A stretch of DNA of 64,000 nucleotides, from contig JBHGNT010000011.1 in assembly GCA_043228905.1 (NCBI GenBank), positions 10,664,001 through 10,728,000 of the forward strand, written 5' to 3'. Positions 35,501-46,336 of this stretch are shown here, one piece after another. The DNA is from Azolla caroliniana (Eukaryota; Polypodiophyta). A model generated the notes under the pieces. It made no database searches and was not told where the DNA came from. It worked only from the letters and a program-made list of their open reading frames with translations. Every line of letters starts with the position of its first letter. The stretch's first letter is position 1. Both the position numbers and the translations under genes were made by a program.

Positions 35501-38337
35501 GTGATAGACCTTTCCACCCACATCTTCATAATATATAGTGAAAGAAGTTAGTGAGGTATAAACCTGTGAATGCATCAAAAACCTGCAAAAATCAAGAGCC
35601 TGACAGAGAAGTACCACATGAGATCAGCACATTTTTTGTTGAGAAGAGTTCCCCTGTAGGCCGAAAACATACAGATACATTGGGATATTTTGTGGCACTA
35701 TTTTGATTTAGTGTAAAACAATGGCTTCCATCTGTAACCTTGTAGACCTGTCTTATGGGAAATGATAAAAATCACAAGATTAAAGTATCTTTATAGAAGA
35801 TTATCAACAAACAAAATCATATTCATATACATGTTCATATTAAAGATTAGCCCAAATAAACTATGGTCTAAGCTTCTATCATTTCAGTAGAGGTGTTGAA
35901 CATAATCTGTGGTTATTGGAGGTTCAATTTCAACAGTAGAAAAAATCAAATAAAAAACTGTGCTCTGAAAGGCAAAGCAAAGGCAATTTATATACTTGTG
36001 ATGCTTAACAAATAGATATTTGAAACTTAAGTGTCAGGATGTAGTGATTATGCTCATGGTTAAGATAAATTTGCAGAAAGTATTTAATTGCTAGAGCCGA
36101 TATCCTTATCAGTGTCTAAATCTTCGGAATCATTAACAATCACAAACCAATGGTTGTTTTCTACTTTTTCTAACTTTACCTCAATTCTTACATCTTTAAT
36201 AGTTATATCGCAAGAGAAATCATTTTCCATAGTTTATAATATTCTTTTGTTGAGGGTCCCATAAGACTAGATTAATGTCATGGCAAAAAAAGACATTTTC
36301 TACTGTTTCAAGCATTCTTTTGCTGGAAGTACCAATCAGGTTAACTATCTTTACATAGCAAGAATATGCCTAACAACAAACATATGCATACATTACAAGA
36401 GATAGCACATTGGCAAGGATAGAAGGTCATAAGAAAAATAAATATGAAGGCAAGAAAATGCACTAAACAAATGGAGAGGCCTGCTGTATGAACATTGACT
36501 AGAAGTAGAGAATTTTGCAGTACAGTGAGTTAAAGCATTATATAGAAAACATGGAAACATGCAAATGGATATACAAACGAACTGCGAATCTTTTCATAAC
36601 CTCATTTAAATATAAGACCTAAATTCTTTCTAAACCTCCATAAAGTTGTTATATAGTGCATATATACATAAACGATCTTCCATATGAACTGTACTGAGGG
36701 TTCCATTATCAACATATTTATGCCTAGATTCAGATGGTCAAGGATACCTAACCTTCATTATTCAAAAGACAGCTACATGAACATTAGTTAATAATGATAC
36801 ACTTACATGAACACATACATGGGAACATAGAAAACGGTACAACTAAGCAAATGGATAAACAAAAGCATGCTTTCTATGATCCGCAACAGATTGTCAAGTT
36901 CTTCATAATTAGAAATTTAAATAAAGGATCTAGAAACATTATGGCTCAATAACGAAAATATACAAAATATGTGTTTTCTATACATGCATACATACATACA
37001 TGTATACTTCTTCTTTTGGTGGTGATTAGTGGTTGGAAGGGGGAGGGGGGGTAAATACATTATATAAGAGATGGGAAACCTCAAGGATAGGTGAAGACCC
37101 ACAACTAGTGGATAAAAGGTAGGTTATGTAGAGGTCTCCTACAACCCATAGGGTAAAGGCATTAAAAAAAAAGAGCACAGAGATGCCCTGGAATATCCTG
37201 GGAGGTATAGCAAGCCTTCAGATACAATCCAAGTGATCTCCAAAAGGTAAGTAACCAAAACTCCAAAAGAACTTGCTAAAACTATGACCAACAAACCTTA
37301 CTTGTGAGAGAAATGCTATAATTGTAGGAGAAATCTTTGTGTGGTGTGGAAGTTCCACCTGAAATGTAGCATATTTTCCCTGGTGTGTCCATCATATGTA
37401 GGTGGTGTACTCCAAGAAAACACCTCCACAAGAAGACACATTCCATAAGAGGCAAAAAATTCTTCTGAATACATTTTAACATTTGATTTCCACTAAGCCA
37501 ATGGTTCATGCATATTTGATATACAGCAATGCTATGCACATCTCGTCATTATTCTGGTTGTTGATGCCTGAATAGATTTCAGTAACTTAATGGAATACCA
37601 ATCCAATGGGTTTGCGCATATTTAATATATGGCATTGCAATGCATATCCCACCATGGTTCTGGTTGTATGCCTGCATAGACTGTACTAACTAACATGGAC
37701 AAGAAGGTCATCCACGTTTGGCGACTAGTTGCCAATCTTGAAGGAGATCTTGTTAATCTAAGTGTGGCACAGGGACAGCCAAATTTCAAGGAGCTTTCGT
37801 AATGCTTACCAAATAGCCTGATCGTGCACACCCACGCCATATATCTTCTTCTGGCTTCCAAAGAGTTGATACATTTCTATCAAAGTTGGTGACATTTTGA
37901 ATGGTGCATATGCAAAATTGTGACAGGAAAGTTGGATTTTTTGTGTGGATGAGACAATATACACACAGTCACATATAGATACAAATTGGAAAGCGTAGGA
38001 TATTTTAAGCCCACATTCTAATATTGACGGATAACGAACCTCGATCATCCCAAGGTTATAAGAAACTGCGAGCCAGGACCCATCTTCGGAAAAGCACGCA
38101 GAAGTAGCTTCTTTATCTTCGCTACAAAGAAGAAGCAAAAAGAAGAAGAAGAAAGGAGCGAGAGAAGGAAGACCAGGATTAAAGAACGAACAGAGGGGAC
38201 TGTGAAGATCAAAGTTAATAAGAGAATGAATAAAAATGGACGAACGAACGAATGAATGAATGGGTGAGTGAATGGAATTGTGATTACAGGAGGATAGAGA
38301 CGGTGGGATCAATGGCGACAACGTCGAAGCTGGCCAT
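32563..38337 (-). CDS. WD40-repeat protein, 11 exons, 342 residues
   Basis: Exons in coding order: 38288-38337, 38040-38121, 35615-35747, 35384-35523, 34851-34903, 34633-34741, 34365-34496, 34187-34249, 33519-33629, 33168-33198, 32563-32687. All junctions are GT-AG, phases join without a break, and the total is 343 codons with the stop. The protein is a string of WD40 blades: CFSEDGSWLAVSYNLGMIEV, GGKVYHWHITSGK, AGLDAKVRVYDG, GHTNRIFSLKWNPED then WDSTVQIWDLRVGK, VLTGSWRETDQLQEWDYGTG, FLAAGGSASNEASIF, and CVAFDPTGKHMC near the end. Such proteins form a beta-propeller scaffold for protein complexes. There are no other domains and no signal peptide, so partners cannot be inferred. I do not recognise the orthologue. 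Intron 2 is 2.3 kb. The start at 38337 is the first ATG giving an uninterrupted product. Confidence 0.85.
37498..37700. repeat. tandem duplication, period 105 bp, in WD40 intron 2
   Basis: CCAATGG followed by a GCATATTTRATATAY block occurs at 37498 and 37603. Both copies continue through an ATGCATATC/ATGCACATC segment to TTCTGGTTGT. The copies are diverged. Confidence 0.7.
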
Positions 38338-38399
38338 GTCTTCTCTCTGTGCTCTCTGTTCTGTTCTGCTCTGTTCTGCTCTGCTTGTTGTGTGATTGT

Positions 38400-38475
38400 G
38401 TGTAAGAAAGGAAGCCAAGAAAGAAAGAAAGTAAGAAAGAAAAGAAGAAAGAAAGAAAGAAAGAAAGAAAGATAT
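38400..38475. repeat. GAAA/AAGA-rich microsatellite upstream of the WD40 gene
   Basis: Irregular AAGAAAGAAAG units, 60-140 bp upstream of the WD40 start codon, in its 5' UTR or promoter. Confidence 0.8.
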
Positions 38476-38640
38476 ATTAACGTCTTTTCTAAGGCCAAAA
38501 TTGCTTATAAACCTTCTTTATATTTTACGTGCACAAGAAGCCTATATATGTATACTTTTCAAAATCTCCAAAAATACCCCTCTCCCTCTCCTTAGAAATC
38601 CTTCACCTTTCATCGACACACACCACGATTCTAACTCTCT

Positions 38641-38718
38641 CTCTCTCTCTTTAGGTCATATTTGACCTCCTCCAAAGACGATATAATATAATCTATCTCT
38701 CTCTCTCTCACGCCAAGA
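38641..38718 (+). repeat. LINE 3'-tail fragment (stem-loop and CT tail)
   Basis: The stem-loop GGTCA/TGACC (38654-38667), AAAGACG, a TATAATATAATCT stretch and CT repeats match the tail at 76-175. It lies directly upstream of LINE-D coding sequence. Confidence 0.55.
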
Positions 38719-39725
38719 AATATGGCAAATCTACACTCGATACAAATGGATCACCCCACGAGAGCCACTCCCATCTAAAATGGTGTACTATAAGGAACAC
38801 TTCTTGCACTTCTCTAAGTTAGGGTTTATTACACGACCAAGATACCTAGATACTTTCTTATCAAATGCACTAAGGGTGGCCATTGGACAACTTAGGATAT
38901 CATCTCACCAACTTGAGATTGAGAATGGTCGAGCTAATAGAGTCCCTAGAGAGGAAAGGCTATGTAGGTTATGCCACATAGAGATAGAGGATGAGTATCA
39001 CTTCACATGCAAGTGCCCAACTTATGCCGAGATACGGGCGGAATACCAAGACATACTAGGACCCTCTCCCACCCTCTCCAAACTATTAGATACCCCGAGT
39101 GTAAAGAGACTAGGTAGGTATATCTTAGAGCTAAAACAACATAGGGAGGATAAATTACAAAGTGTTAATCATAACCCTTTTACTACTCATCAACATGTAT
39201 CTAGTGTAATTTTTCAGGAACATGGGGAGACGATGAATGTGGATACACTTATGCCGCTCGGCCTCTCCCTTGAGGAAGCAGAAATACAAAGAGCAACCAA
39301 ACGTCCTCGGATGTTGGGCTTCAACACAAGTCAACGTGGAGTAGAAAAGATTAAGAAGATAAGGGAACGTGAGCTACGTCGACTCGAAGCTATGGTTGGG
39401 GTACCTCTTACATGGGGACCACGGGCCACATCCACATGGCAACCCTTTGACCCCCCGCTTCTCTTCGAGAGACTTGGATGGAAATGAAATTAGGCCTAGT
39501 ATAGAATCATTCTCATTGTAGAACATGTTTTTTATATAGAACATGTTTGTTGTTTTCTTAGAACTATTTAGCTTAAACTCTATTTTATCTTATTTTTATT
39601 TTTACTTTCGATGAATGGGTAAATATCCCATTTTTGTTGTACACCATTTGTCTCATGGGCCAATTTTGGCCTTAGAAGACGTTAATATATCTTTCTTTCT
39701 TTCTTTCTTTCTTTCTCTCTCTCTC
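38719..39725 (+). mobile_element. LINE-D: 5'-truncated LINE copy with open C-terminal ORF
   Basis: About 770 bp of open ORF2 C-terminus (38720-39487) are followed by a 3' UTR, a stem-loop at 39658-39671, TTAATATATC and a TTTC-repeat tail to about 39725. The coding part matches decayed sequence in LINE-C near 29045-29140, which places both in one LINE family. Confidence 0.72.
38720..39487 (+). pseudogene. LINE-D ORF2 C-terminal fragment with CCHC-like zinc motif
   Basis: Open for about 255 codons with no stop. It contains the motif CRLCHIEIEDEYHFTCKC (about 38960-39013), the Cys/His motif typical of LINE ORF2 C-termini, and then a basic region (KRPRMLGFNTSQRG, REREL). The endonuclease and RT are missing because the copy is 5'-truncated. 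The lack of damage suggests a recent insertion. Any translation product would be incidental. Confidence 0.68.
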
Positions 39726-40446
39726 CCTTTAATCATGATCTTGCTCACATGGCTACGACAAGATTAGGGCTAATTATACCCAATTATACCACAAGGTTCA
39801 GATGAAGACCCCAAACTCTCGTCTTCTTACAAGAAAAACTACATTTATAGAATGGTGTTCACATTTTGATTACACAATAATCACAGTAGTGATTTTGAGA
39901 AGTGTTTAAAATGGTATATATAACAAAGAAGCTAAGGTAGATTAAGCTAACTTTCGACTTCTCTCCACCATGCTCGCCCAACACATTGTGATAGCTTATT
40001 GAAGGAGGAGAAGGTTACAAAATAGAAATAGATGAAGATGAAGGAGAGGTGCCCCAAACTCCACTCCCACACTCTACACTCTCCCAACCCTAAACCCCAA
40101 GTAAAGAGAAGGAAATGAAACCCTAAAAACTCCACAAAAAAGAGATCCTCTAAAGGTTGTTAACATCCAAAATAACATTAAACCCCAAATAAGCAACCTA
40201 AAGTGAACTCTGCTCTCCTCTTTTTTTATAGTGAGAGAGGTGCCTACCAAGTACATTTAATGCTCAAATAGACCCCTTTTCATAAAGGATAGTCTATAGC
40301 CTGAACTGTTTGGCTATAAGAATGGTTTTATAAATACATTTTTACATTTTTGTGGTTGTCCCTTCCCCCTTTTTTCTCTATCTTCAAACTTTGGACCCCA
40401 CCCACCATATCATGGCATCCACCCCCACTAAAGCCCACATACTCTA
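39726..40446. other. intergenic, nothing recognised
   Basis: AT-rich sequence between the LINE-D tail and the Copia-2 LTR. No convincing ORF, repeat or RNA gene. Confidence 0.5.
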
Positions 40447-40855
40447 TGTTGAGCAAGCAAGCTCAACTAGATCCGGATCGGTTGAATAAGCCTGAGCCAA
40501 ATCGGCATCCGGAAGGATGAACCGAATCAGTATCTGGAAACAACCGTCCGGATCAAGGAGCCGGATTGGAGAGCCGGATTCGAGCGGGAACCGGAAGCCT
40601 AGTAGTAGCCTAGACTACTAGGTAATCATTGTCTCGTAGTTAGTGTCAGTTGCATGTATGAGCATTGAAGTACTTGTCAGTCCTTTATGAACTTGTATAA
40701 ATAGTGATGTTTAGCACGTTGTATGTACAAAGTTTTATGTTCTGCTCTCTCTGTCTCCTTTATGTTTGAAGCTTTTCCATTAAATCTTCATCTCATTTTC
40801 TATGCTATCCGGGTGAGCCGGTTCTGTCTGACGCTTCCACGCATTAACATTCACA
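40447..40855 (+). repeat. Copia-2 5' LTR
   Basis: 409 bp starting TGTTGAGCAAGCAAGCTCAA and ending CATTCACA. The primer-binding site follows immediately. It contains TATAAATAG near 40696, a likely LTR promoter. The opening resembles the Copia-1 terminal block at 11028. Confidence 0.8.
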
Positions 40856-40974
40856 TGGTATCAGAGCGCGAGGGTTGAGAACCTCTGCAACCGATACTTG
40901 CTTTCGTAGACGAACCTTAGAACTCGGAAACTAGACGAACCTTAGAACCCGGAAACAACAAACAGAGAGAATAT

Positions 40975-41776
40975 ATGGACAGAGGAATGGCGAGTTCACT
41001 TCCAACAGAGAAGCTCGATCGGAGCAACTACACGTCTTGGTCATATAAAATGCACCAATACCTGCTGGGGCATGGATATTGGAGCTTCGTGGAAGGAACA
41101 AATGAAGTAGCACCAGAGCCGTCACACAAAGACTTCCCGGTATGGGAGCAAGGAGCGAGTTGGGTACTGTACTGTCTCACGTTCAGTGTGCATGATCAAA
41201 TGCTCAGCTACATCAAGGATGCAAAGATGCCGAAGGAGGCCTGGGAAAATCTACGGAAGATTTTTGCCGCAAGTACCACAACTCGGAAGTTGTAGCTCCG
41301 GCAAGAGCTGAACAACATCCAACAAAGAGACATGCATGTCGGTTATGGATTACACCACCAAGATAAAGGAGATTTGTGACGCACTCGGGTCCATCAACGT
41401 GACGGTGGACGAAGACAAGATGGTACAAATCTGCCTCGGTGGTCTAGTGTAGGGGTACGGGCCAATCCGGACAACAATCTGCAGCTGGGAGAAACCACCA
41501 TCTTTCTTCGACTTGCAATCGATGCTGATGGTCAAAGAAAACCACGCGAGTGGGTCAAGGACCACTCAATCGAACGTTTGGATGCTATACACGGAGACAG
41601 ATCGGCCCCATGGTCGTGGTGGACGAGGTGGGTTAGCACGCAATGGAGGTGGCCGTCTAGAGTAGGACCGGAGGCACAGAGGAGGTGCCGACAGTAGTTC
41701 CGGACCCTCCACAAGCAGGGGGAGTCAAAGCGACACCGGGAGCCAGCAAGGAAAGGCCGACATGGAATGTTGGTAC
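40975..41776 (+). pseudogene. Copia-2 gag with stop and frameshift
   Basis: Opens at the ATG at 40975 with KLDRSNYTSWSYKM and KMPKEAWENLRKIF, then meets a TAG at 41293-41295, a frameshift near 41340 and another TAG in the ICLGGLV block near 41450. It remains recognisable through PPSFFDLQSMLMVKENHA to a Gly/Arg-rich stretch. It is cut just inside the zinc knuckle by the hAT-like insertion at 41777. Confidence 0.8.
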
Positions 41777-42553
41777 CATAGTACGTAAAATTCGTGTTCG
41801 TCAGGCTTATCATTCGTTTTCCTACGTTGGAAAACGAACACGAATGATATTAAAAAGTTCGTGTGTTTTTTTTTTCCTTTTTTTTCATTTTTTCCTTTTT
41901 TTTTCGTTTTTTCCCTCTTTCTCCCTCTTCTTCTCTGCACGTAACGTTACGCTCTCCTCTCCTCTCCCACCTAGCCTCCAACGATCTGCATAGTGCACAC
42001 TGCTTACCAAGTTTCAACAACTCACGACATTTAGGTATGATTAGAATTTAGGTTTAATAATCGCTATTAGGGTTTAAATTTCCAAAACGAAATTTCAGAA
42101 ATTTCTCTAATGAAATTTCTGAAATTTTAAAGATGAAATGTCTGAAATTTCAAAGATTTCATGTCTGAAATTTCCAAAATGAAATTTCTATGATGAAATT
42201 TCTGAAATTTCAGACATGAAATCTCTAAATTTTCATGGCTGAAATTTCTGAAATTTCAGAGATGATCAGACATGAAATTTCTGAAATTTCAGAGATTTCA
42301 TGTCTAATCATCTCTGAAATTTCAGACATTTCATGGCTGAAATTTCTGAAATTTTTGCAATTTCTGAAATTTCTGAAATGTTTTTTTTTTGCAATTTTTA
42401 AATTTTTTTTACCTTGAAAAAATATTTATCTTATAGTAAATAGTTTAACCAAAAGTATGGTATTTATCATTCTTCAAGGGTGTTTACCCTTCTCAAATGA
42501 TTGAATCATTCTTGAACACAAATGCACGAATGGTGCGCATGGTTCATACTATG
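41777..42553. mobile_element. hAT-like non-autonomous element, copy 3
   Basis: 777 bp starting CATAGTACGTAAAATTCGTG and ending GGTTCATACTATG. GTTGGTAC precedes it and TTGGTAC follows, fitting an 8-bp duplication that lost one G at the right end. Its termini match copies 1 and 2. The interior holds a poly-T/TTTC tract and the GAAATTTC array at 42085-42385. No transposase. Confidence 0.78.
42085..42385. repeat. GAAATTTC palindromic-octamer array
   Basis: More than 300 bp built from GAAATTTC and close variants spaced every 8-20 bp. It includes a larger hairpin: 42251-42278 pairs with 42295-42322 (28-bp arms with one mismatch). It lies inside hAT-like copy 3. Confidence 0.85.
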
Positions 42554-44105
42554 TTGGTACTGTGGCAAAAAGGGCCACAGGGAAAGCGAGTGCTGGAAGA
42601 AGCGTGCCGATTCGGACAAATCCGAACCCGGCAAAACTGGTCGGGAGAACTGGCAAAGCTCGCACTACGCGGAAGGATCCGGAACTGGGAAAACCGGTAA
42701 AGGGCCAGCCTTCGTGATGAAACACAAGGATAACTCGATGAAGAAGACTACTTCCAAATCGGAGGAAGTATGGTACGTTGATTCCGGAACATCCAACCAC
42801 ATGACAAGCCATGAAGAGTGGTTCTCCTTTTTGGAGAAGCTGGAACAATCAGGGATTGTCGAAATTGGAGACGACACCCCTCACCTGATTGTGCATGTCG
42901 GAGAAGTCCCTTTAAGCCATGTCGGACAAAAGGGGAAGCAGATGAACGTACTACACGTTCCGACTATCACAAAGAACCTGGTGTCAGTTGGGAAAATCGT
43001 CGACCAGGGGATGCCAGTGCGTTTTACGCACCTAGGGTGCTTCATCGAGGAAGAGGGCTGGATAATTGCGCAAGGGCGCAAAGACGGGAGGATGTTCATC
43101 CTCAACACTAATGATGTCGGCACCGCTATGTTTGCAAATGGGCAGAAGGTCGAATTGGACATCGACCTGTGGCACAAGCGGATCAGCCACATCACTTATC
43201 GGAGGCTTCAAGACCTGCAATTGAAATAAGTCGTTTTCGGTTTGCCGAAATTTAGTGGCCAGAAGGCTGAAATTTGTGAAGCCTGCCAACTTGGGAAGCA
43301 ACATCGGCTTCCATTTCCCACCGATCGAAACCGGAGCCATAACAAGCTCGATTTAATCCATTTGGATGTATGGGGACCGACACAAAACGTTAGTCTTGGT
43401 GGGAGTCAGTATTTTGTCTCCTTCATCGACGACTACAGCCGATACACATGGATCTACCTCATCAAGAGGAAGAGTGAAGTCTTCAAGTGTTTCCGGAAAC
43501 TTCAAAGCTTGGTTGAATGGGAAACGGAGAGGAAGATCAAGTGCTTGCGGTCGGATGGCGGGAAAGAATACTTTTCCGGCCAATTCAATAGTTATCTGCA
43601 GCAGAACGGAATTCAGAGAGAATTTAGCTGCAGGTACACATTGGAGCAAAACGGTGTGGCCGAAAGAAAGAACCGGTCGATTATCGACGTGGCAAGGGCA
43701 ATGCTGGAGGAGAAGAGTATGCCCCATTTCTTTTGGGCCGAGGTGGTCCGGACGACTGTCTACATCCAAAACTGGATCGGTGACAAGGTGTCAACACATG
43801 AGTTGTATTTCGGGCGAAAGCCGAATTTGAGACACCTTCGAATATTCGGTAGCATAGCATATGTGCATGTACCGGATGAGAAGCGGAGGAAGCTGGATCT
43901 GAAGTCGGAGAAATGCATTCTAGTCAGTTACTCACATGAGCAAAAGGGGCATAAGTGCTTTAACCCCCGGACTAAGCAAATCCGAGTAAGCCGAGATGTT
44001 GAGTTTGATGAGACGACATCATGGTACTCCTTATTGACTCTAACTCCCAAACCGGGTGATACCAAGTTGCGCCGGTCTTCCCGCCTGAAGAACCCCGTTA
44101 CACGG
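42554..44105 (+). pseudogene. Copia-2 zinc knuckle, protease and integrase
   Basis: One frame with a single TAA at 43227-43229. In order: zinc knuckle CWYCGKKGHRESEC (42549-42591), intact protease site VDSGTS (42774-42797), LWHKRISHI, the integrase zinc region CEACQLGKQH, and a core with all three acidic residues in place (LDVWGP, RSDGGKEY, NGVAERKN). The linker then leads to the RT and is cut at 44105 by Gypsy-1. Apart from the single stop it is well preserved, unlike Copia-1. Confidence 0.87.
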
Positions 44106-44942
44106 TGTCGTAGTGTAGGTTGCACACTATGTGGAAATTATATTTTTGTCCCTCCGGATAGAGAATGGAGTGCTCGGTGAGAACCGGAAGAAAACGGCAT
44201 ACCGGCAAGGAGGAAAAACGGCATACCGGCAAGGAGGGAAAACGGCATACCGGCAAGGAAGAAAACGGCATACCGGCAAGGAAGAGCCGGATAAAGAGAC
44301 ATAAATGTAAAAAGAAAGGAAATACTCACTACTGCGCAAGGCGTGATTCAAACTCTGCACCTCCACGTTGACAAACCCCAACCTTACCATTACATTAACT
44401 TATCTTAAGTGTTTTAAATATAGATTTAATACGTATAAGACCTTTATTTATGCATACCTTTATTAAAAGGTAAATCGTGTATTTTTTTAATATATGAAAA
44501 AGAAAAACACGAGACACTAAAAATAACTCATGCACATCTAGCGTGCATGAGCCCTATACTTAGGAAATAAAAAAGCATCACATGCACATTTTAGTGGACA
44601 TGAACACTTTTTGTAAAAGAAAAAAAAAGCATGAAGCCATGCTTAGCTCTTCCTTCCTTATATAAGGAGGAGAGAAATATATAAAGGGTTGTTGATTATT
44701 TGGATTAAGGATTAATCAATACAAAAATTATTCGTGGGATTCACGATTTATACATCTACTTCTCTCTTAACACCCTAAGTACCAATTAATATAGTATACT
44801 CGTGTGATTCACGAGTTTCTTATCTTTCTCTTCGCTATTTATTCATAATTAATCTTTATCTCACGAACTTCTTTCTCCTAGTCCAAGACCTCTGTGGTTC
44901 CCACCCGACTCACGCAACGATCCGGAGCCGAAAGGCACGACA
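44106..44942 (+). repeat. Gypsy-1 5' LTR
   Basis: 837 bp, TGTCGTAGTGT to GGCACGACA. It holds four copies of a 23-bp minisatellite (unit core AACGGCATACCGGCAAGGA, about 44189-44285), an antisense tRNA-like module (B-box side 44341-44358, A-box side 44381-44396), TATATAAGG near 44658 and two hairpins (44732-44746, 44798-44816). Confidence 0.92.
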
Positions 44943-44946
44943 CAGT

Positions 44947-44964
44947 TGGTGAACCCGACGTGAA
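44947..44964 (+). other. candidate primer-binding site of Gypsy-1
   Basis: TGGTGAACCCGACGTGAA begins four bases after the LTR end and starts with TGG, the complement of a tRNA CCA end. It is neither the tRNA-Met nor the tRNA-Asp sequence common in plant elements, and I cannot assign the tRNA. Confidence 0.5.
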
Positions 44965-44980
44965 AACGGGTGGCAAGGAG

Positions 44981-46105
44981 ATGGAGGCTCAACAAGCTAA
45001 CAATATGATGGCGATGTTCGAACGGATGCTTCAAGAACAACGCACGATGTCGGAGATTTCGGCATCAGTAGAGCGGCTCGTGCAACGCAACGGGCAATTT
45101 AATGGTAAGGATGTGTCGCGATATTTGCAGGACTACAAGGCGGAGATGCTCCGGTGCCGGGCTTCGGAAGGACTGCAAGTGACATCCTTTAACCGGGTGG
45201 CGACCGACGGGCTTCAAGGGAGTATCCACGGGTTGCAACAACAAAATCCGACGTGGGAAGCATTCGAAGAGGCGTTAAAGACCACGTTTGCCATCGAGGA
45301 CTCCTCCAAGGCAACGCGGAGGGGATTCGAGGATTGGGTGGAAACGTCAGGTAAGGGGCTGAAGGTCCTCGAAGTGTTTTCGACATTCGAAAGTCGGTTC
45401 GGGAGGTTGTCCGCGAGAGATCAAACTATTCTTGCACCGGACAAAGTCATCATGTTTTTGCGAGTTGTGGACGTCCGGGACCGGAAAGATCTCGGAGTGC
45501 TTCTTGAGGACACGACCACCGAAAGCGGCCTCACCGAAACATGGGAAAGCGTGCGGGATATCGTCGCGCGGTACATGAAGAGGGGGCAATGGCTTGCCAA
45601 CGAAGAAAAGAGGGTTTCGGAACCGATTCCGAAACCGAGAATGGGACTGGAAGACCATCAACCGAGGGCTCGGGAGATTACGGCCGAGAAGGGAGTCGAT
45701 GCGTCTACGGTGGAGCAGCTGCTGAAGGAGATGGAGAATCTAAAGATCGCGATGGTGAAGAAGTCGGATGACCGCCCCACAAGCTCCAAATATACGGATC
45801 GACGGTGCATATGGTGCGATAGCGCCGAACACGATCGGAGGGATTGCGACGACCATAAGGAGGCGCTACGACGGGATCTCATCTACTACGAGGGAAACCG
45901 GATTCATTCGATGGACTCTCGGAAGCCACTCCGACCGAACTTCCGGAAAGGCGGCATGAAGAAGGTGCTCGAGGAGGAGTTAGCGGCAAGAAGCAACTAT
46001 GCGACAACCGCGGGAATATGTGTCGGGGAGTCATCGGGAGCGAAGGCGTCTTTCTGGCCGGAGGTGCTAGGAAACACCGAGAAAACCGACTCCAACGATA
46101 TCTGA
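44981..46105 (+). CDS. Gypsy-1 gag
   Basis: I choose the ATG at 44981 as the start because it is the first one inside the element after the LTR and primer site; the open frame extends upstream only through LTR sequence. The product is about 374 residues: a helical capsid-like region (VERLVQRNGQFNGKDVSRYL, then WEAFEEALKTTF), a helical stretch, and an atypical zinc-finger pattern CIWCDSAEHDRRDC (about 45808-45849), which is C-x2-C-x4-H-x5-C and so one residue longer than the classic CCHC knuckle. Gag packages the element RNA into particles. The stop TGA at 46103 is followed by more of the same frame, so a readthrough or one stop mutation separates it from the protease part. Confidence 0.82.
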   Translation: MEAQQANNMMAMFERMLQEQRTMSEISASVERLVQRNGQFNGKDVSRYLQDYKAEMLRCRASEGLQVTSFNRVATDGLQGSIHGLQQQNPTWEAFEEALKTTFAIEDSSKATRRGFEDWVETSGKGLKVLEVFSTFESRFGRLSARDQTILAPDKVIMFLRVVDVRDRKDLGVLLEDTTTESGLTETWESVRDIVARYMKRGQWLANEEKRVSEPIPKPRMGLEDHQPRAREITAEKGVDASTVEQLLKEMENLKIAMVKKSDDRPTSSKYTDRRCIWCDSAEHDRRDCDDHKEALRRDLIYYEGNRIHSMDSRKPLRPNFRKGGMKKVLEEELAARSNYATTAGICVGESSGAKASFWPEVLGNTEKTDSNDI

Positions 46106-46336
46106 AACACCGCGGAAGGCGTCCGGGAAGCTACGGGATGGGAGTGCCCTGTCGACAAGAATAGCATATACGCCCTGTGTCAATTACATGAGGTGTATGT
46201 GGACGAGAAATGACGGCGCACGGAGGATGCGGCCGGACCATCGAAGATACCGGAAAGCTGGAACTCCGGAGGTAAGGGAAAAGAAAAGGCGACTCCGGCA
46301 TTCAAGCTCGCCTCGGACATAGAACAACAAACCGAC

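Noticed and set aside
37806-37890. Possible extra WD40 exon (open reading with KPEEDIW or KKIYGVGVHDQ)
   Set aside because: No acceptor/donor pair here keeps the phase. Exon 38040-38121 joins directly to 35615-35747 in phase and produces a normal WD40 strand.
42085-42385. CRISPR-like spacing of repeats
   Set aside because: Repeats are 8-bp palindromes at irregular spacing without spacers of constant length, in plant DNA inside a transposon.
44189-44285. CRISPR-like 23-bp direct repeats in the Gypsy-1 LTR
   Set aside because: The units are directly abutting with no unique spacers; it is a minisatellite, also present in the 3' LTR.
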